A stretch of 64,000 nucleotides of DNA. Origin: Pirellulales bacterium. Its GTDB lineage: Bacteria; Planctomycetota; Planctomycetia; Pirellulales; UBA1268. A model generated the notes under the pieces. It was not told the DNA's origin. It made no database searches and saw only the letters and a list, made by a program, of their open reading frames with translations. The position numbers and the translations under genes were made by a program. This document shows positions 1 through 9,440 of the stretch, one piece after another. Where the stretch lies: the NCBI GenBank assembly GCA_018401745.1, contig JAGYJY010000007.1, forward strand, positions 186,001 through 250,000, written 5' to 3'. The first letter of the stretch is position 1. Each line of letters opens with the position of its first letter.

Positions 1-93
1 GGATTCCGGACAAGCGTTACTGGATGTATCGGCGGAAAGGCTGGCAAACCTTGCGGGTTTTTCCGAAAAATCGGATTAGGCCAGCCGGCGCAT

Positions 94-152
94 AAAAAAA
101 GGGCAGGCCCGGCAACCGCTGCCCCCCGATGGTGACGGTCGCCGAGCCTGCC
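94..152 (-). terminator. Rho-independent terminator of the BON protein gene
   Basis: On the minus strand an 11-bp GC-rich stem (arms 142-152 and 102-112, one G-U wobble) is followed directly by a run of seven T (94-100). It lies about 80 bases past the stop of the 230-1612 gene. I recognise no gene in the 93 bases beyond it. Confidence 0.8.
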
Positions 153-229
153 TTGGTCGAACCGGCCCCGCGATGGCTGACGGTGTTGTCAGCCAGCCAT
201 CGCGGAGTTGCGGAGGCGGTCAGGAAGCA

Positions 230-1612
230 TCAGTGATGCTGTGCGCGATCGTCGAAGTCGAGGAACCACCAGCCGTCGTCCCACTCCAGCGACACCCGCC
301 GCCAGCCGAGCGGCACCTGCGGGTAGGGGTAGAAGGGCCCGATATACGGGAAGGCGGTCGGCGAATACTGCGTGGGATACTGCAGAGCGGCGTAGTTGGG
401 ATACGACGCGTAGCTCGGCCAGGCATAGTTGGGCATGTTTGGCCCATCGCCACGCATGGGAACTGGCGGCATGCCCACTCCGGCCGAGCCCATCGGCATC
501 GGTCGGCCGAGGCCACCGCCCTGCGGCACGTAGCCGGGTTGTGGCTGCGGCTGCCGTCCGGCGTAGCCCTGGTCGGCGTACCCTGGTCGGCCCTGGTCGA
601 CGTAGTAGTCGCCCTGGGGAGCTGCCGACTGCGGGGCGTATTCACGCGGGCTGTATTCGTTGACCACCCGCTCTGAGCCGGGCACAACCCGCTCGGAGCC
701 AGGCACAACCCGCTCGCCGCCCATCACGCCGGCCACCTGCTTGACCCACGAGGCGAGGCTCGAGGGCTTCTTGGTGGCAGCCTGTTCGGTGCGGGTTGCA
801 TCCGACTGCGTGGGAATCGCCGACGCCCTGGCCATCGCCATTGGCCGCGGCGTGTTGGCTCGCTGCGGCTGAGCCGGGGCAGCAGAGGCCTGCACGGCGA
901 GCGGCTGCGGCTGAGCGACTGCGGGGGCCTCGAGTGGAGCCACCGCAGCGGCCTCCGCCAAGGCCACCTCTTCCGCTGGCGGCTGTGTCACTGGCGGCTG
1001 TGTCACCGCCACGGCAGTCTCGGCAGGCTGGGCAGCCTCCGCGGCAGGACCAGCTTCAGCAAGAGGGGCAGCCTCAGCAACCGGGGCCGCAACCACGGCT
1101 TCGGCAGCGGGCTCGATCATCGGCCGCGTCTCAGCCGTGACCAGCTCGACCTCACCATATTTGGCACCGATCGAGGCGGGCATCGCCAGCACGCCCGTGT
1201 CGCCTTGGCCGGCGGCCACAAGCTGCGGCGATGCGGTCTCACCAGTGGCAGCCGCCACGGCCGGCTCATCAGCAGCCACGCCGAGCAGCCCCCGCATCGA
1301 CTTGGGCAGGCCGAGCGTGATGCCCGACCGCTTCTTGACCGTCTTCAGCGAGAGCCGGTTGACCACCCGCTCCACGCCCTCAGTGTTTTCCGCAACCGCC
1401 ATCGCCGCGGCAATCTGCCGGGCGTCGGTCACTTCGCCTTCGAGGAAGACCGTGCCTTCACTCTCTTTGACATTGACGCGGTAGTCCTCGAGCTGACCCG
1501 ATTCGCGGAGCCGGGCAGCCACCGAGGCAGCCACGTCGTCGGCCGCGGCCGTGGAAGCCGCGAGGATCGACGTCATCGCTCCAACGAGGAACGTGTATTT
1601 CGAAATCGACAT
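230..1612 (-). CDS. Secreted BON-domain protein with long Ala/Pro-rich tail
   Basis: A 460-aa protein beginning with a hydrophobic signal sequence (about residues 1-24, ending TAAADD) and then one BON domain (about 26-90), a fold associated with binding phospholipid or other envelope surfaces. The rest is low complexity: Ala/Pro/Glu-rich (about 120-260), three near-identical SERVVPG units (about 310-325) and a Pro/Gly/Tyr-rich stretch, ending in a Trp/Asp-rich tail. The start at 1612 is preferred over the upstream TTG because GGAGGAG lies six bases before it and the signal peptide starts there. Export is inferred from the signal sequence. A second, much shorter BON protein is encoded at 19856-20158. 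The exact role is unknown. Confidence 0.8.
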   Translation of the reverse strand: MSISKYTFLVGAMTSILAASTAAADDVAASVAARLRESGQLEDYRVNVKESEGTVFLEGEVTDARQIAAAMAVAENTEGVERVVNRLSLKTVKKRSGITLGLPKSMRGLLGVAADEPAVAAATGETASPQLVAAGQGDTGVLAMPASIGAKYGEVELVTAETRPMIEPAAEAVVAAPVAEAAPLAEAGPAAEAAQPAETAVAVTQPPVTQPPAEEVALAEAAAVAPLEAPAVAQPQPLAVQASAAPAQPQRANTPRPMAMARASAIPTQSDATRTEQAATKKPSSLASWVKQVAGVMGGERVVPGSERVVPGSERVVNEYSPREYAPQSAAPQGDYYVDQGRPGYADQGYAGRQPQPQPGYVPQGGGLGRPMPMGSAGVGMPPVPMRGDGPNMPNYAWPSYASYPNYAALQYPTQYSPTAFPYIGPFYPYPQVPLGWRRVSLEWDDGWWFLDFDDRAQHH

Positions 1613-1787
1613 GAATGACTCCTCCAGTCGGTGGCGTGCCAATGCATCCGCCGGGCAACGGGATCAGCAGTAGCGGCCGACCCGTGGGGAGTCATCGGCA
1701 GGTCGCCTATGCCGACGGGAGGAATTTTTCCGTTCGCACCGATGTTGCCGCAAAAAGTGTTCCGCCTAGGCAAACGGCGCAGACTTT

Positions 1788-2105
1788 TCAGGCCGCACGA
1801 TCGCCAGCACCGCTGGCACCGCCAACATCGGCAACGGCAATCAGCGTGGCGATGGCCAGCGTCACCGCAGAAGCGATCGCCGTTCCAGGGCCGAGATGCA
1901 GCGAGACTCCGCAGAGCATGCCCGTCGCCGCCAGCAGCGACAGGCAGGCCATCTGGCAGACGCCTTCAAAGCGACTGCCCGTGGCCATCCGGGCAAACCA
2001 GGCAGCAACCAGCGTCAGCACATGCACCAACCCCACCGCACACAAGGTGGGGCTCACGGAGGATGTGGCGATCGCCGCGACGTCGGCAAGAAGAGGGCAG
2101 ACCAT
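1788..2105 (-). CDS. Small multi-pass membrane protein, unknown function
   Basis: About 105 residues, dominated by hydrophobic segments (roughly residues 12-33, 44-66 and 68-90), which suggests three or four membrane helices. I do not recognise a family motif. Several Cys and Met residues lie in or near the helices. The frame stays open further upstream (to 2204), but that extension is Arg-rich and unlike a membrane leader, so the ATG at 2105 is preferred even though no clear Shine-Dalgarno is visible. It lies alone between the BON gene and the TlpA-like gene, all on the same strand. This could still be a chance ORF, but the regular hydrophobic pattern argues for a real gene. Confidence 0.5.
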   Translation of the reverse strand: MVCPLLADVAAIATSSVSPTLCAVGLVHVLTLVAAWFARMATGSRFEGVCQMACLSLLAATGMLCGVSLHLGPGTAIASAVTLAIATLIAVADVGGASGAGDRAA

Positions 2106-2251
2106 GGGGACATGCTCGTTGGTCCGTGCGGCTCGGCACGTCCGAGTTCCACGGGGGCGAGACCCTAGCAACCCTCTTCGGAGCCGACAAAGCCAGTTCC
2201 GCATCGCGCAGGTCAGTGCTCCCTAGGCGGCTCGCGGCCTCCGCACGCGGC

Positions 2252-3961
2252 TCACGGCTGACCGAGCAGGTCCCCCAGCTTCTTTTCCAGGTCAGTGATG
2301 ATCACGTTGCGATCGACCACGTTGCCCTTCGCGTCGAGCAGGAGCATCGTCGGCAGGGTGAGCACGCCGAGTTCTTCGGCAAGCCGGCCGTCGAGCCCGC
2401 CCTCCTCATGCAGCTGCAGCCAGGGGATCGAGCTGCCCTTGAGATACGCCGCGAGGGTCTCACGGTCGGTGTCGAGCGAAATACCCACCACCGCAAACCG
2501 TTTTGGCCCGAAGCTCTCGCGGAGTTCACGGATGCGGGCGATGTCGACCTTGCAGGGCTCACACCAGCTCGCCCAGTAGTGGATCAGCACCGGCGTGCCC
2601 TTGAGGCTCGCGAGGCTGAACGAGCGGCCATCGACCGTTGTGCCGGTGAGGGGCAGGAGCTTTCCCACGCTCTCCAGCCGTCGTGCCGCCCCGCTGGCCT
2701 TGCGGGCCGCAGCCGTGTCGGGAAACGCTTCGGCGATCTGACGGTAGCGGTCGACCGCTGCCTGCTCATCGCCCGAAAACTCCTCAGCAATCCCGATCTG
2801 GAGCATGGCTTCGGCAGCATCCGGTGACTCGGGATACGCAGCCACAAAGGCGTCGAGGTCGGCAAGCCAGGCATTCTGCACAGCCTCGAGATCCGCCCCC
2901 TCCGCGAGCATGCCGGCGGCGTAGCGGGCCGATGCCAGGCGAAACGCCACAAATCCCCCCAGGTCGGGATCGTCAGCGACGCTCTCGGTGAGCTGCTGAA
3001 GCCGCTCAATCCCATCGGCGATCGCCCCCTCCTGAACCGCTGCCGCAATCGTTTCGGCGAGCTGCCGAACCCAGAAGTCGCGATCGTCGGCCGACGAAGC
3101 GGCCACGATCTTCTCAAGCATCTGCAGCTGCTGGGCGATCAGCGGCGACCGCTCGGCGGGCCCGGCCTCCATCAGGCGATCTTCGGCGGTGCGAAGGGCC
3201 TCAAGCAGTGGCTTGAGGGCATCGCTCACCTGCGGACCGGCGGCCTGGGAGGCCGGCATCCGCGGCGAGAAGAAGGCCAGCGGCTCGCTGATTTCCCCAC
3301 CTTGGCCCGGCAGCTGCGGTAGATCGACCGGCCGCCAAGCCTCACCGCACCGCACCAGCGACCCGACAAACACCTGCCCCGTGCCTTCGCTGGTTTCAAA
3401 GAGCGCCACGACATTGTCGTAGGCCATCACATCCGCCACCAGGGCCTCGCCGTCGGCAGCGATCACCCCGGGGAGGGCGGAGAGCATGTTGTTCCACCGA
3501 GCATCACGGGCCACCTGCTGCTGGCCGGCGGCCAGATCGGCAAACCCCTCGGCGGCCGCGGCGGTGCGGGACGAGAGGGTTTCCAGCCGCTCGCCGCGGA
3601 ACCCAGCAGCCTCCAGCTCCTCACGAGAGGGCAGCAGCCTGGTGAAGCCACGCACATTGCCCGTGGCGAGCGCCGCGACGATTTCTGCGGTGGCTTCTTC
3701 AGCAGAAATGGTCTGCCAGCGGTCGATCGTGCCATCTTCGTTGTCGTCGATGCCCCAGCGGCTGCCGGCCTCTCCCAGCCAGCGGGCCTGGTCGGCCTTG
3801 GAGTTGTTGTCGGCGTCGATGTCGCGATAGACCTCGATGCCATCCTTGTAGTAGCTCCAGCGATCCACCACCCGGTCGTTGTTGGTGTCGGCAAACGCCC
3901 GCAGAATGCGGCCATCTTCCGCCCGCACCACCCAGGCGGAGCCGCCAGCACCCTTTTCCAT
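2252..3961 (-). CDS. TlpA-like thioredoxin-fold protein with Asp-rich repeats
   Basis: A 569-aa protein as called from the ATG. Residues 25-82 hold three Asp/Asn-rich loops (DTNNDRVVDRW, DADNNSKADQ, DDNEDGTIDRW) resembling Ca-binding EF-hand/dockerin-like repeats. A long Ala/Glu-rich helical middle (about 90-430) looks TPR-like. The C-terminus (about 434-569) is a TlpA/AhpC-type thioredoxin domain with the redox pair CEPC (467-470) after WASW and the cis-Pro segment TLPT (535-538). Such domains reduce disulfides or serve cytochrome maturation outside the cytoplasm. The ATG is probably internal: the frame continues 48 codons upstream through a signal-peptide-like stretch (LPLIALTASLASAA) but meets TAG at 4106-4108 before any ATG, GTG or TTG, so the 5' end is probably altered by an indel. 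Confidence 0.82.
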   Translation of the reverse strand: MEKGAGGSAWVVRAEDGRILRAFADTNNDRVVDRWSYYKDGIEVYRDIDADNNSKADQARWLGEAGSRWGIDDNEDGTIDRWQTISAEEATAEIVAALATGNVRGFTRLLPSREELEAAGFRGERLETLSSRTAAAAEGFADLAAGQQQVARDARWNNMLSALPGVIAADGEALVADVMAYDNVVALFETSEGTGQVFVGSLVRCGEAWRPVDLPQLPGQGGEISEPLAFFSPRMPASQAAGPQVSDALKPLLEALRTAEDRLMEAGPAERSPLIAQQLQMLEKIVAASSADDRDFWVRQLAETIAAAVQEGAIADGIERLQQLTESVADDPDLGGFVAFRLASARYAAGMLAEGADLEAVQNAWLADLDAFVAAYPESPDAAEAMLQIGIAEEFSGDEQAAVDRYRQIAEAFPDTAAARKASGAARRLESVGKLLPLTGTTVDGRSFSLASLKGTPVLIHYWASWCEPCKVDIARIRELRESFGPKRFAVVGISLDTDRETLAAYLKGSSIPWLQLHEEGGLDGRLAEELGVLTLPTMLLLDAKGNVVDRNVIITDLEKKLGDLLGQP

Positions 3962-4338
3962 CGCGATGGTCGCCTTGGCCGCCTCGGCAGGCGATAGCTG
4001 GTCGTAGGTGATGCCGGGCTGAAAAGGCTCAAGCCCCAGTGCGTAGTCGACGGTCGGCGCGGCCGATGCCAGCGATGCCGTGAGGGCGATAAGCGGCAGA
4101 GAGCCCTACAAGATGCCGGCTCACCCTCCACAGAAATACTCGACGACGCGTAACTCGCACGATGGATCCCTCCCTGGAATCGTTGATGGCACTCTGGTTG
4201 ACGGCACTCTGACGGTTGTGCCGGGGCGGGCGTTGCCTCCTCCGCGGCGCAAGCGAATGTGCCGAAACTCTACTCTGGACGCCTCTCAGGCGCCAGCGCC
4301 AAAACCGACTGTCGACACCCGGCGGCCGGCACGCCCGA

Positions 4339-4366
4339 TTGATTTTAGGGAGAGTGCTCCTAGACT
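4339..4366 (+). promoter_or_regulatory. Candidate promoter of the tRNA-Ile/tRNA-Ala unit
   Basis: TTGATT (4339-4344), a 16-bp spacer, then TAGACT (4361-4366), ending 34 bases before tRNA-Ile. This is the best sigma-70-like match upstream of the tRNA pair. It is inferred from consensus only. Confidence 0.4.
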
Positions 4367-4400
4367 GATGATTCGCAGGCGTCCGCCTGCAAGGCCACCC

Positions 4401-4474
4401 GCGCGCGTAGCTCAGCTGGTTAGAGCGCCACCCTGATAAGGTGGAGGTCCCTGGTTCGAATCCAGGCGCGCGCA
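4401..4474 (+). tRNA. tRNA-Ile (GAT)
   Basis: A full cloverleaf: 7-bp acceptor GCGCGCG/CGCGCGC, D arm, anticodon stem CCACC/GGTGG with loop CTGATAA (anticodon GAT), T arm CCTGG/CCAGG with TTCGAAT. The 3' CCA is not encoded. It is the first of two tandem tRNAs, with 30 bases to tRNA-Ala. Confidence 0.97.
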
Positions 4475-4504
4475 TTGTCTGTGATGTTGTTGGTCAGCCC
4501 AGAA

Positions 4505-4577
<73 letters not shown>

Positions 4578-4684
4578 CTTCCTGCCGTTGCGGGCTATTG
4601 CCCTCGTGCAACGGCCCTGTCGGCCACCGTCCGCTCTCTCCCTCCGCTCGATCCCTCCTTGGCCGCCAGCCTGCGGTTTTTTAT

Positions 4685-6538
4685 ATGCCAGTCGCGCCCG
4701 ACGTGCAGACAAACGCCCCGACCAGCCGCCGCAGCGATATCCGCAACGTGGCCATTATCGCCCACGTCGACCACGGCAAGACGACCCTCGTCGACTGCCT
4801 GCTGCGACAGAGCGGACAGTTTCGCGACAGCCAGCTCTCTGGCGAGCGGATCCTCGACTCCAACGACCTGGAGCGGGAACGTGGCATCACCATCCTCGCC
4901 AAAAACATTGCGATGGAATGGAAGGGCGTGAAGATCAACATCATGGACACCCCAGGCCACGCCGACTTCGGCGGCGAGGTGGAGCGGGTGCTGCGGATGG
5001 CCGATGGTGTGCTGCTTCTCGTCGACGCAGCTGAAGGGCCGATGCCGCAAACCCGCTTCGTGCTCGCCAAAGCCTTTGAGGCGGGTCTCAAGCCGGTGGT
5101 CGTGGTCAACAAGATCGACAGTCCTGATGCTCGTCCGGCGGCTGTGCTCGATGAGGTGCTCGAGCTGTTTCTCGAGCTCGGCGCCGACGACGACCTGGCC
5201 GACTTTCCCTTCGTGTATGCGTCGGCCCGCGACGGCTACGCCTCCCACGACGTCGCCGCCCGTGAAGGCACGATGGAGCCGCTGCTGGAGCTGATCCTGG
5301 AGCGGATCCCGGGGCCCGCAGTCGTTGAGTCCGGCCCGCTGCAGATGCTGGTGACCACCCTCGACTGGTCGGACTATGTCGGCCGGATCGCGATCGGCAG
5401 GGTGGAGTCGGGCCGGCTTTCCAAAGCGATGTCGGTGGTGCGGTCGACGGCGGCCGGAAAACTCGAGCCGGCAAAAATCGTCGGCCTACAGCTGTTCGAC
5501 AAGCTCGGCCGTGTCGATGCCGAGGAGGCGACTGCCGGCGACATTGCTGCCATCCACGGCCTCGACAAGGTGGAGATTGGCGACACGATCTGCGATCCGG
5601 CTAACCCGCTGCCCCTGCCGCGAGTGACGGTCGATGAGCCGACGCTTTCCATGGTGTTTGGCGTCAACTCCAGCCCGCTCGCCGGCCGCTCCGGCACCTT
5701 CCTCACCACCCGCCACCTCCGCGACCGGCTCAACAAGGAGCTGGAAAAGAACGTGGCCCTCACGGTGGAGCCGGTGGAGGGCAGCGATCAGTTTCGTGTG
5801 TCGGGCCGTGGCCTGCTGCACCTCTCGGTGTTGATCGAGACAATGCGGCGAGAGGGCTACGAGATCTCCGTCGGCAAGCCACGCGTGATCATCCGTCGCG
5901 AGGAAGGGCAGGTGCTCGAGCCGTTTGAGACACTTGTGGTGGAGGTGCCGCATGAGGCGCTCGGCCCCGTGATGGAGCTTGCCGGCGGCCGTCGCGGGCA
6001 GCTCGTGCACATGGGCAATCGTGGCGACTTTGCCAACGTCGTCTTCTCAATCCCTGCCCGCGGCCTGATCGGCCTGCGAACCCGCGTGCTCAACGCCACC
6101 AAGGGCGAGGCGATCATGCACCACCGCTTTGAGGCCTGGCAGCCCTACGAGGGAGAGATGGCCGGCCGTGCCAATGGGGTGTTGATTTCGATGGTGCCGG
6201 GCAAGGCTGTCGCCTTCGGCCTCGACGGCCTGCAGGAGCGGGCCGACCTCTTCATTGGCCCAGGCGATGAGGTCTACGAAGGGATGGTCGTGGGCGAAAA
6301 CGCCCGCAGCGGCGACATGGTGGTCAACCCCACCAAGGAGAAGAAGCTCACCAACATGCGAGCCAGCGGCAGCGACAAAAACATTCTGTTGAAGCCGCCC
6401 CGCAAGATGTCGCTGGAAGAGGCCCTGGAATACATCGAAGACGACGAGCTCGTGGAGGTCACTCCCGACGCGATCCGACTCCGCAAGATGCTCCTCTCCG
6501 AGCACGAACGCCGCAAGCAGGCCCGGGCCAAGGCGTAA
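4685..6538 (+). CDS. typA: Translational GTPase TypA/BipA
   Basis: A 617-aa protein, the usual TypA length. It binds the ribosome and hydrolyses GTP, and is linked to stress adaptation and 50S assembly. G motifs: AHVDHGKT (residues 26-33), [14 protein letters not shown] and NKID, followed by EF-G-like domains and the TypA-specific C-terminus ([16 protein letters not shown]). The frame opens upstream through the tRNA-Ala gene, so the ATG at 4685, about 105 bases after the tRNA, is the sensible start; the segment [21 protein letters not shown] leads straight into the G domain. It is probably transcribed separately from, or read through from, the tRNA pair. It is convergent with the MBL hydrolase gene 36 bases downstream. 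Confidence 0.97.
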   Translation: MPVAPDVQTNAPTSRRSDIRNVAIIAHVDHGKTTLVDCLLRQSGQFRDSQLSGERILDSNDLERERGITILAKNIAMEWKGVKINIMDTPGHADFGGEVERVLRMADGVLLLVDAAEGPMPQTRFVLAKAFEAGLKPVVVVNKIDSPDARPAAVLDEVLELFLELGADDDLADFPFVYASARDGYASHDVAAREGTMEPLLELILERIPGPAVVESGPLQMLVTTLDWSDYVGRIAIGRVESGRLSKAMSVVRSTAAGKLEPAKIVGLQLFDKLGRVDAEEATAGDIAAIHGLDKVEIGDTICDPANPLPLPRVTVDEPTLSMVFGVNSSPLAGRSGTFLTTRHLRDRLNKELEKNVALTVEPVEGSDQFRVSGRGLLHLSVLIETMRREGYEISVGKPRVIIRREEGQVLEPFETLVVEVPHEALGPVMELAGGRRGQLVHMGNRGDFANVVFSIPARGLIGLRTRVLNATKGEAIMHHRFEAWQPYEGEMAGRANGVLISMVPGKAVAFGLDGLQERADLFIGPGDEVYEGMVVGENARSGDMVVNPTKEKKLTNMRASGSDKNILLKPPRKMSLEEALEYIEDDELVEVTPDAIRLRKMLLSEHERRKQARAKA

Positions 6539-6574
6539 GCAACGCTCGGCCAGATGGTTTTGTCTGCTGAGGCT

Positions 6575-7360
6575 TTAAAAGAGATACCTGCGGCCGGGCT
6601 CGACCAGTTCGACGCCGGGCAGGTCGAGGGCGTCGAGCTCACGGCGGATTTCATCGGCATACCTGGCCTTGCGGTGCACAACGATCCAGCGAACAGGCCG
6701 GCTGAGTTTGCACACCTCCTGGGCAAACGTTGCCGGGCAGTGGTGGCCGGTGTGTGCGGCGAGTTCGCGGCGGGCGTTGGGGAAGCTCACCTCAAGAAAC
6801 ACCGCCGCCAGCCGGGGCAGGGCAGCGAGGTGCTGCCAGAAGTTCTCGGTGGGACCAGTGTCAGAGGGAAACGCCACTGCGGTCTGGCCGTCGTCGATGA
6901 CCAGCCCGAGTGTGTCGACGCAGTGGTCGACGGCCAGCGGCGTGATCGTCAGGCCCGCCCGCTGAAGCGGCTCGCCCGCTGCAATCGGGGTGGCGTGGAG
7001 GAAGGCATCCTCGTCGGTCGAGAGGTCGAAGAAGTCGGGCCAGACACGACCGTTGAAGATATCTCGCTTGAGAAACGTCAGCACGTCGCCGGCCGCCAGC
7101 AGTTCCACGCTGCCGGGGCCGGGTTCGTAGACGTTCTCCAGGAGAATCGGCAGCGAGGCGATGTGGTCGATGTGTTCGTGGGTAATCACCACATGCCGCA
7201 CCTGCCGCTGCCGATCGAGATCGGCAAGAAAACCGATTGAGCCGGCGTCGATCACCACCTCGCTGTTGATCAGGTAGCTGACAAGAAACTGGGGGCTTTC
7301 CCCGCCGCTCGCTCCCGCGGCGGTCGCGCCCACGCACGATGGCAGCAACTCAACTCGCAT
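6575..7360 (-). CDS. MBL-fold hydrolase, class-II cyclic-nucleotide phosphodiesterase-like
   Basis: A 261-aa metallo-beta-lactamase-fold enzyme. The zinc-binding signature HEHIDH (residues 61-66) follows the strand VRHVVIT; further ligands are probably in VDHC (about 145) and FPSDTG (about 165). The compact size and the THEHIDHIASLP context resemble class-II 3',5'-cyclic-nucleotide phosphodiesterases, so cAMP hydrolysis is a reasonable guess. Related MBL enzymes (RNase Z, phosphonate hydrolases) cannot be excluded. The window also encodes a cyclic-nucleotide-binding MscS protein just upstream on the same strand (7420) and an adenylate cyclase at 21186, so a cAMP-related role would fit; this is inference from context. 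Confidence 0.75.
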   Translation of the reverse strand: MRVELLPSCVGATAAGASGGESPQFLVSYLINSEVVIDAGSIGFLADLDRQRQVRHVVITHEHIDHIASLPILLENVYEPGPGSVELLAAGDVLTFLKRDIFNGRVWPDFFDLSTDEDAFLHATPIAAGEPLQRAGLTITPLAVDHCVDTLGLVIDDGQTAVAFPSDTGPTENFWQHLAALPRLAAVFLEVSFPNARRELAAHTGHHCPATFAQEVCKLSRPVRWIVVHRKARYADEIRRELDALDLPGVELVEPGRRYLF

Positions 7361-7419
7361 AGCGGCTCCTCTTGCCTCACATCACGACAGACTGATCCCA
7401 CCGCTGCAACGCTTTCGGT

Positions 7420-8748
7420 TCAGAGCGAGAAAAACTCCAAAATCTTTGCCAGCAGATCCTTGGGAGTTGCCGAAGCGGGCCCGGCGTTCGTTGCCGCCGC
7501 CGACCGCTCCGCCGCCCGTCGGGCGAGCACCTCCCCAAATCGCGCTGCCAACGTCGGCTCCTCCTCAAGGAAGGCCTGCAGCATCTCCTTGCTGATCCTC
7601 AGCAGCCGCCCCTCTTCCCGCATCGTCACGGTGGCCGAGCAGGCGGCCCCTGTCAAAAGCGACATCTCGCCAAACACCTCCCCGGGGCCAAGCGTGGCCA
7701 GGAGGGTTTCGTTGCCCCGATCGGCCCGCAGCCGCACCTCCGCCGAGCCCGTGTCAATCACATACAGGCTCGTGCCGGGCTCTCCCTGCCGCACAATCTG
7801 GTCACCGCCGGCATACACCAGTTCCACCACCTGCCGTGCGAGCCGCTCCAGCCGCTCGCGGCCCAGCGGGGCGAGCACATCCACCCGCTCAAGCGCCGCC
7901 AGCCGCCGCGGCTCCGCGTCGTCGGCCGGCTCTGCGGGCACGGGCAGCTGCGTGAGTCGGATGGCGTGCGTGGCCACCGGAATCTCGATGCCGTGTCGGG
8001 CCAGGGCAAACCAGATCCGGTCGCGGGCCATCCCGTCGACCCTGTCGCGTTTGTCAAACTCCGTCGTAAACAGCCGCACCCAGTGCTCGACGCCCTTGTC
8101 GGTGAAGCCGTTGGTGACCACCGACGGGGCAGGGGACTCAAGCACCCCGAAGCTGCCGCGGATCGCCTCGAGGATGATCTGCTGCACCCGCTGCGGCGAG
8201 GTCGCGTAGGGCGTGACCACATACAGGCTCCGCCGCGACCAGCGGTCGGGCTTGGTGAAGTTGCGAATCGAGGCCTGAGCGAGCTGGCCGTTGGGGATGA
8301 TCACATGGGCCAGGTCGAGGGTGATCACCTTGGTGGCCCGCCAGTTGATCTCCACCACCTCGCCGATGTGGGCGATGTTGTCGTCGTACTGGATCCAGTC
8401 GCCCACCTCGAAGGGATGCTCGGCATGGATCGCCAGGCCCGCAAAGAGGTTGCCCAGGGTGTCTTTGCTGGCGAAGCCGATCGCCGCGGAGATGATCGCC
8501 GACCCGGCAAAGATCCCCGCCGGATCAACGCCTGCCTCCAGCAGGATCACCACAAACGCCAGCACCACAGTCAGCCAGCGGAAGACGTCGAGAAAGATCT
8601 TCTGCATCGGCCCGGCGAGCCGCTCCCAAACCGACACGGCCGCGACCAGGAGTGTCGAGTGGAAGAGCGAGGCCAAGCGCGAAAAACTGCACGCCGAAGA
8701 GGGAGTAGACAACGCCGCCGCGTTCTTCCGGAAAAAGCAAGCCGACAA
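7420..8748 (-). CDS. MscS-family channel with C-terminal cyclic-nucleotide-binding domain (3' part of a frameshifted gene)
   Basis: A 442-residue frame containing the pore helix and MscS beta domain ([18 protein letters not shown], then [15 protein letters not shown] and HPFEVGDWI), the MscS C-terminal region, and a cNMP-binding/Crp-like domain near 300-410 ([30 protein letters not shown]). Members open under membrane tension; the cNMP domain suggests ligand modulation. The first 20 or so residues as translated are out of frame: the true N-terminal membrane helices are encoded in another frame (8923 down to about 8680). One extra base, possibly in the A5 run at 8682-8686, would explain this; without it 7420-8923 encodes 500 aa. 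Confidence 0.82.
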   Translation of the reverse strand: MSACFFRKNAAALSTPSSACSFSRLASLFHSTLLVAAVSVWERLAGPMQKIFLDVFRWLTVVLAFVVILLEAGVDPAGIFAGSAIISAAIGFASKDTLGNLFAGLAIHAEHPFEVGDWIQYDDNIAHIGEVVEINWRATKVITLDLAHVIIPNGQLAQASIRNFTKPDRWSRRSLYVVTPYATSPQRVQQIILEAIRGSFGVLESPAPSVVTNGFTDKGVEHWVRLFTTEFDKRDRVDGMARDRIWFALARHGIEIPVATHAIRLTQLPVPAEPADDAEPRRLAALERVDVLAPLGRERLERLARQVVELVYAGGDQIVRQGEPGTSLYVIDTGSAEVRLRADRGNETLLATLGPGEVFGEMSLLTGAACSATVTMREEGRLLRISKEMLQAFLEEEPTLAARFGEVLARRAAERSAAATNAGPASATPKDLLAKILEFFSL

Positions 8749-8923
8749 GCACGGGCAGCGGCGAGAGCCCGAGCAGCACCATCGAGGCGACCGCCAGCCG
8801 CTTTCGCGGCCGCGGGGCGGTGAGCAGATACACCACCAAGACGACGACAGCCGCGATCAGTTCGCGAATCACGTCGCCATCGTGCAGAAGCACCTGGTCG
8901 AAGATGGAGGGAACGCCGGGCAT
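8525..8923 (-). pseudogene. N-terminal membrane segment of the MscS-cNMP gene, displaced by frameshift
   Basis: Starting with ATG at 8923 ([16 protein letters not shown]), this frame encodes two hydrophobic helices ([12 protein letters not shown] and [20 protein letters not shown]) and a third ([11 protein letters not shown]). After about 8675 it turns into Arg-rich nonsense while the 7420-8748 frame becomes membrane-like ([17 protein letters not shown]). The 1,504-base span from 8923 to 7420 is one base more than a multiple of three, as expected from a single inserted base. Confidence 0.65.
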
Positions 8924-9048
8924 AGGGGAAAACTCGGAGGCGGCAAGCGGCAGAGGTCGGCAAGCGGCAGACAGGGGCAACGGGGCAGAGAATACCGCGC
9001 AGCCCCCGCAAAAAACGGCCATCACACGCATTCTGGGCCGCGATAGAC

Positions 9049-9072
9049 GAAAACCGGCCGGTTTCGTATACT
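9049..9072 (+). promoter_or_regulatory. Near-perfect palindrome followed by a -10-like TATACT upstream of rpsU
   Basis: GAAAACCGGCCGGTTTCG (9049-9066) is nearly self-complementary and is followed at once by TATACT (9067-9072), 122 bases upstream of rpsU. A promoter with an operator, or a leader hairpin, is possible. This is from pattern only. Confidence 0.3.
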
Positions 9073-9194
9073 GCGACGCTCCGCTGGCAACGGCGGGCCG
9101 GTCGTATTGTGCGCCCGATCACCATCCACACACAGTTGTCTCGACGCCCCCCGCCATGCGGTTGTGGGCAGCAGCATTCTTCACACGGGGTCTC

Positions 9195-9389
9195 ATGGTC
9201 AAGCTGACAGTTCGGGAGCGGGAAAGCATTCAGGAAGCGGTTCGTCGCTTCCGGAAACTGGTTGAGCGGAGCGGCATCAAGAAAGAGATGCGTCGCCGCG
9301 AGTTTTTTGAGAAGCCCAGTGAGACCAAGCGACGGGCTCGTCTGCGAGCGGAGCGCCGCCTCCGCCGCACGCGACTCCTCGGCGGCTGA
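9195..9389 (+). CDS. rpsU: 30S ribosomal protein S21 (bS21)
   Basis: A 64-aa very basic protein with the bS21 layout: [21 protein letters not shown], then the conserved [23 protein letters not shown] core and an Arg-rich tail. bS21 sits near the anti-Shine-Dalgarno helix of 16S rRNA and affects initiation. The ATG at 9195 is chosen because the family begins at this residue; GGGG lies just upstream. It is a monocistronic gene, divergent from the MscS gene and convergent with the decayed subtilase. Confidence 0.93.
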   Translation: MVKLTVRERESIQEAVRRFRKLVERSGIKKEMRRREFFEKPSETKRRARLRAERRLRRTRLLGG

Positions 9390-9440
9390 TCCAGCCGGGC
9401 TGGCTTCGGCGGCTGCTCGCGTGCCCCGGCATTCTTTTCT

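Noticed and set aside
1-93. Tail of a plus-strand gene at the window start
   Set aside because: Two frames end with stop codons in this stretch, but too few residues are visible to support a gene.
4029-4475. Minus-strand frame reading GFEPGTSTLSGWRSNQLSYARG
   Set aside because: This is the well-known false protein translated from the antisense of a tRNA (here tRNA-Ile).
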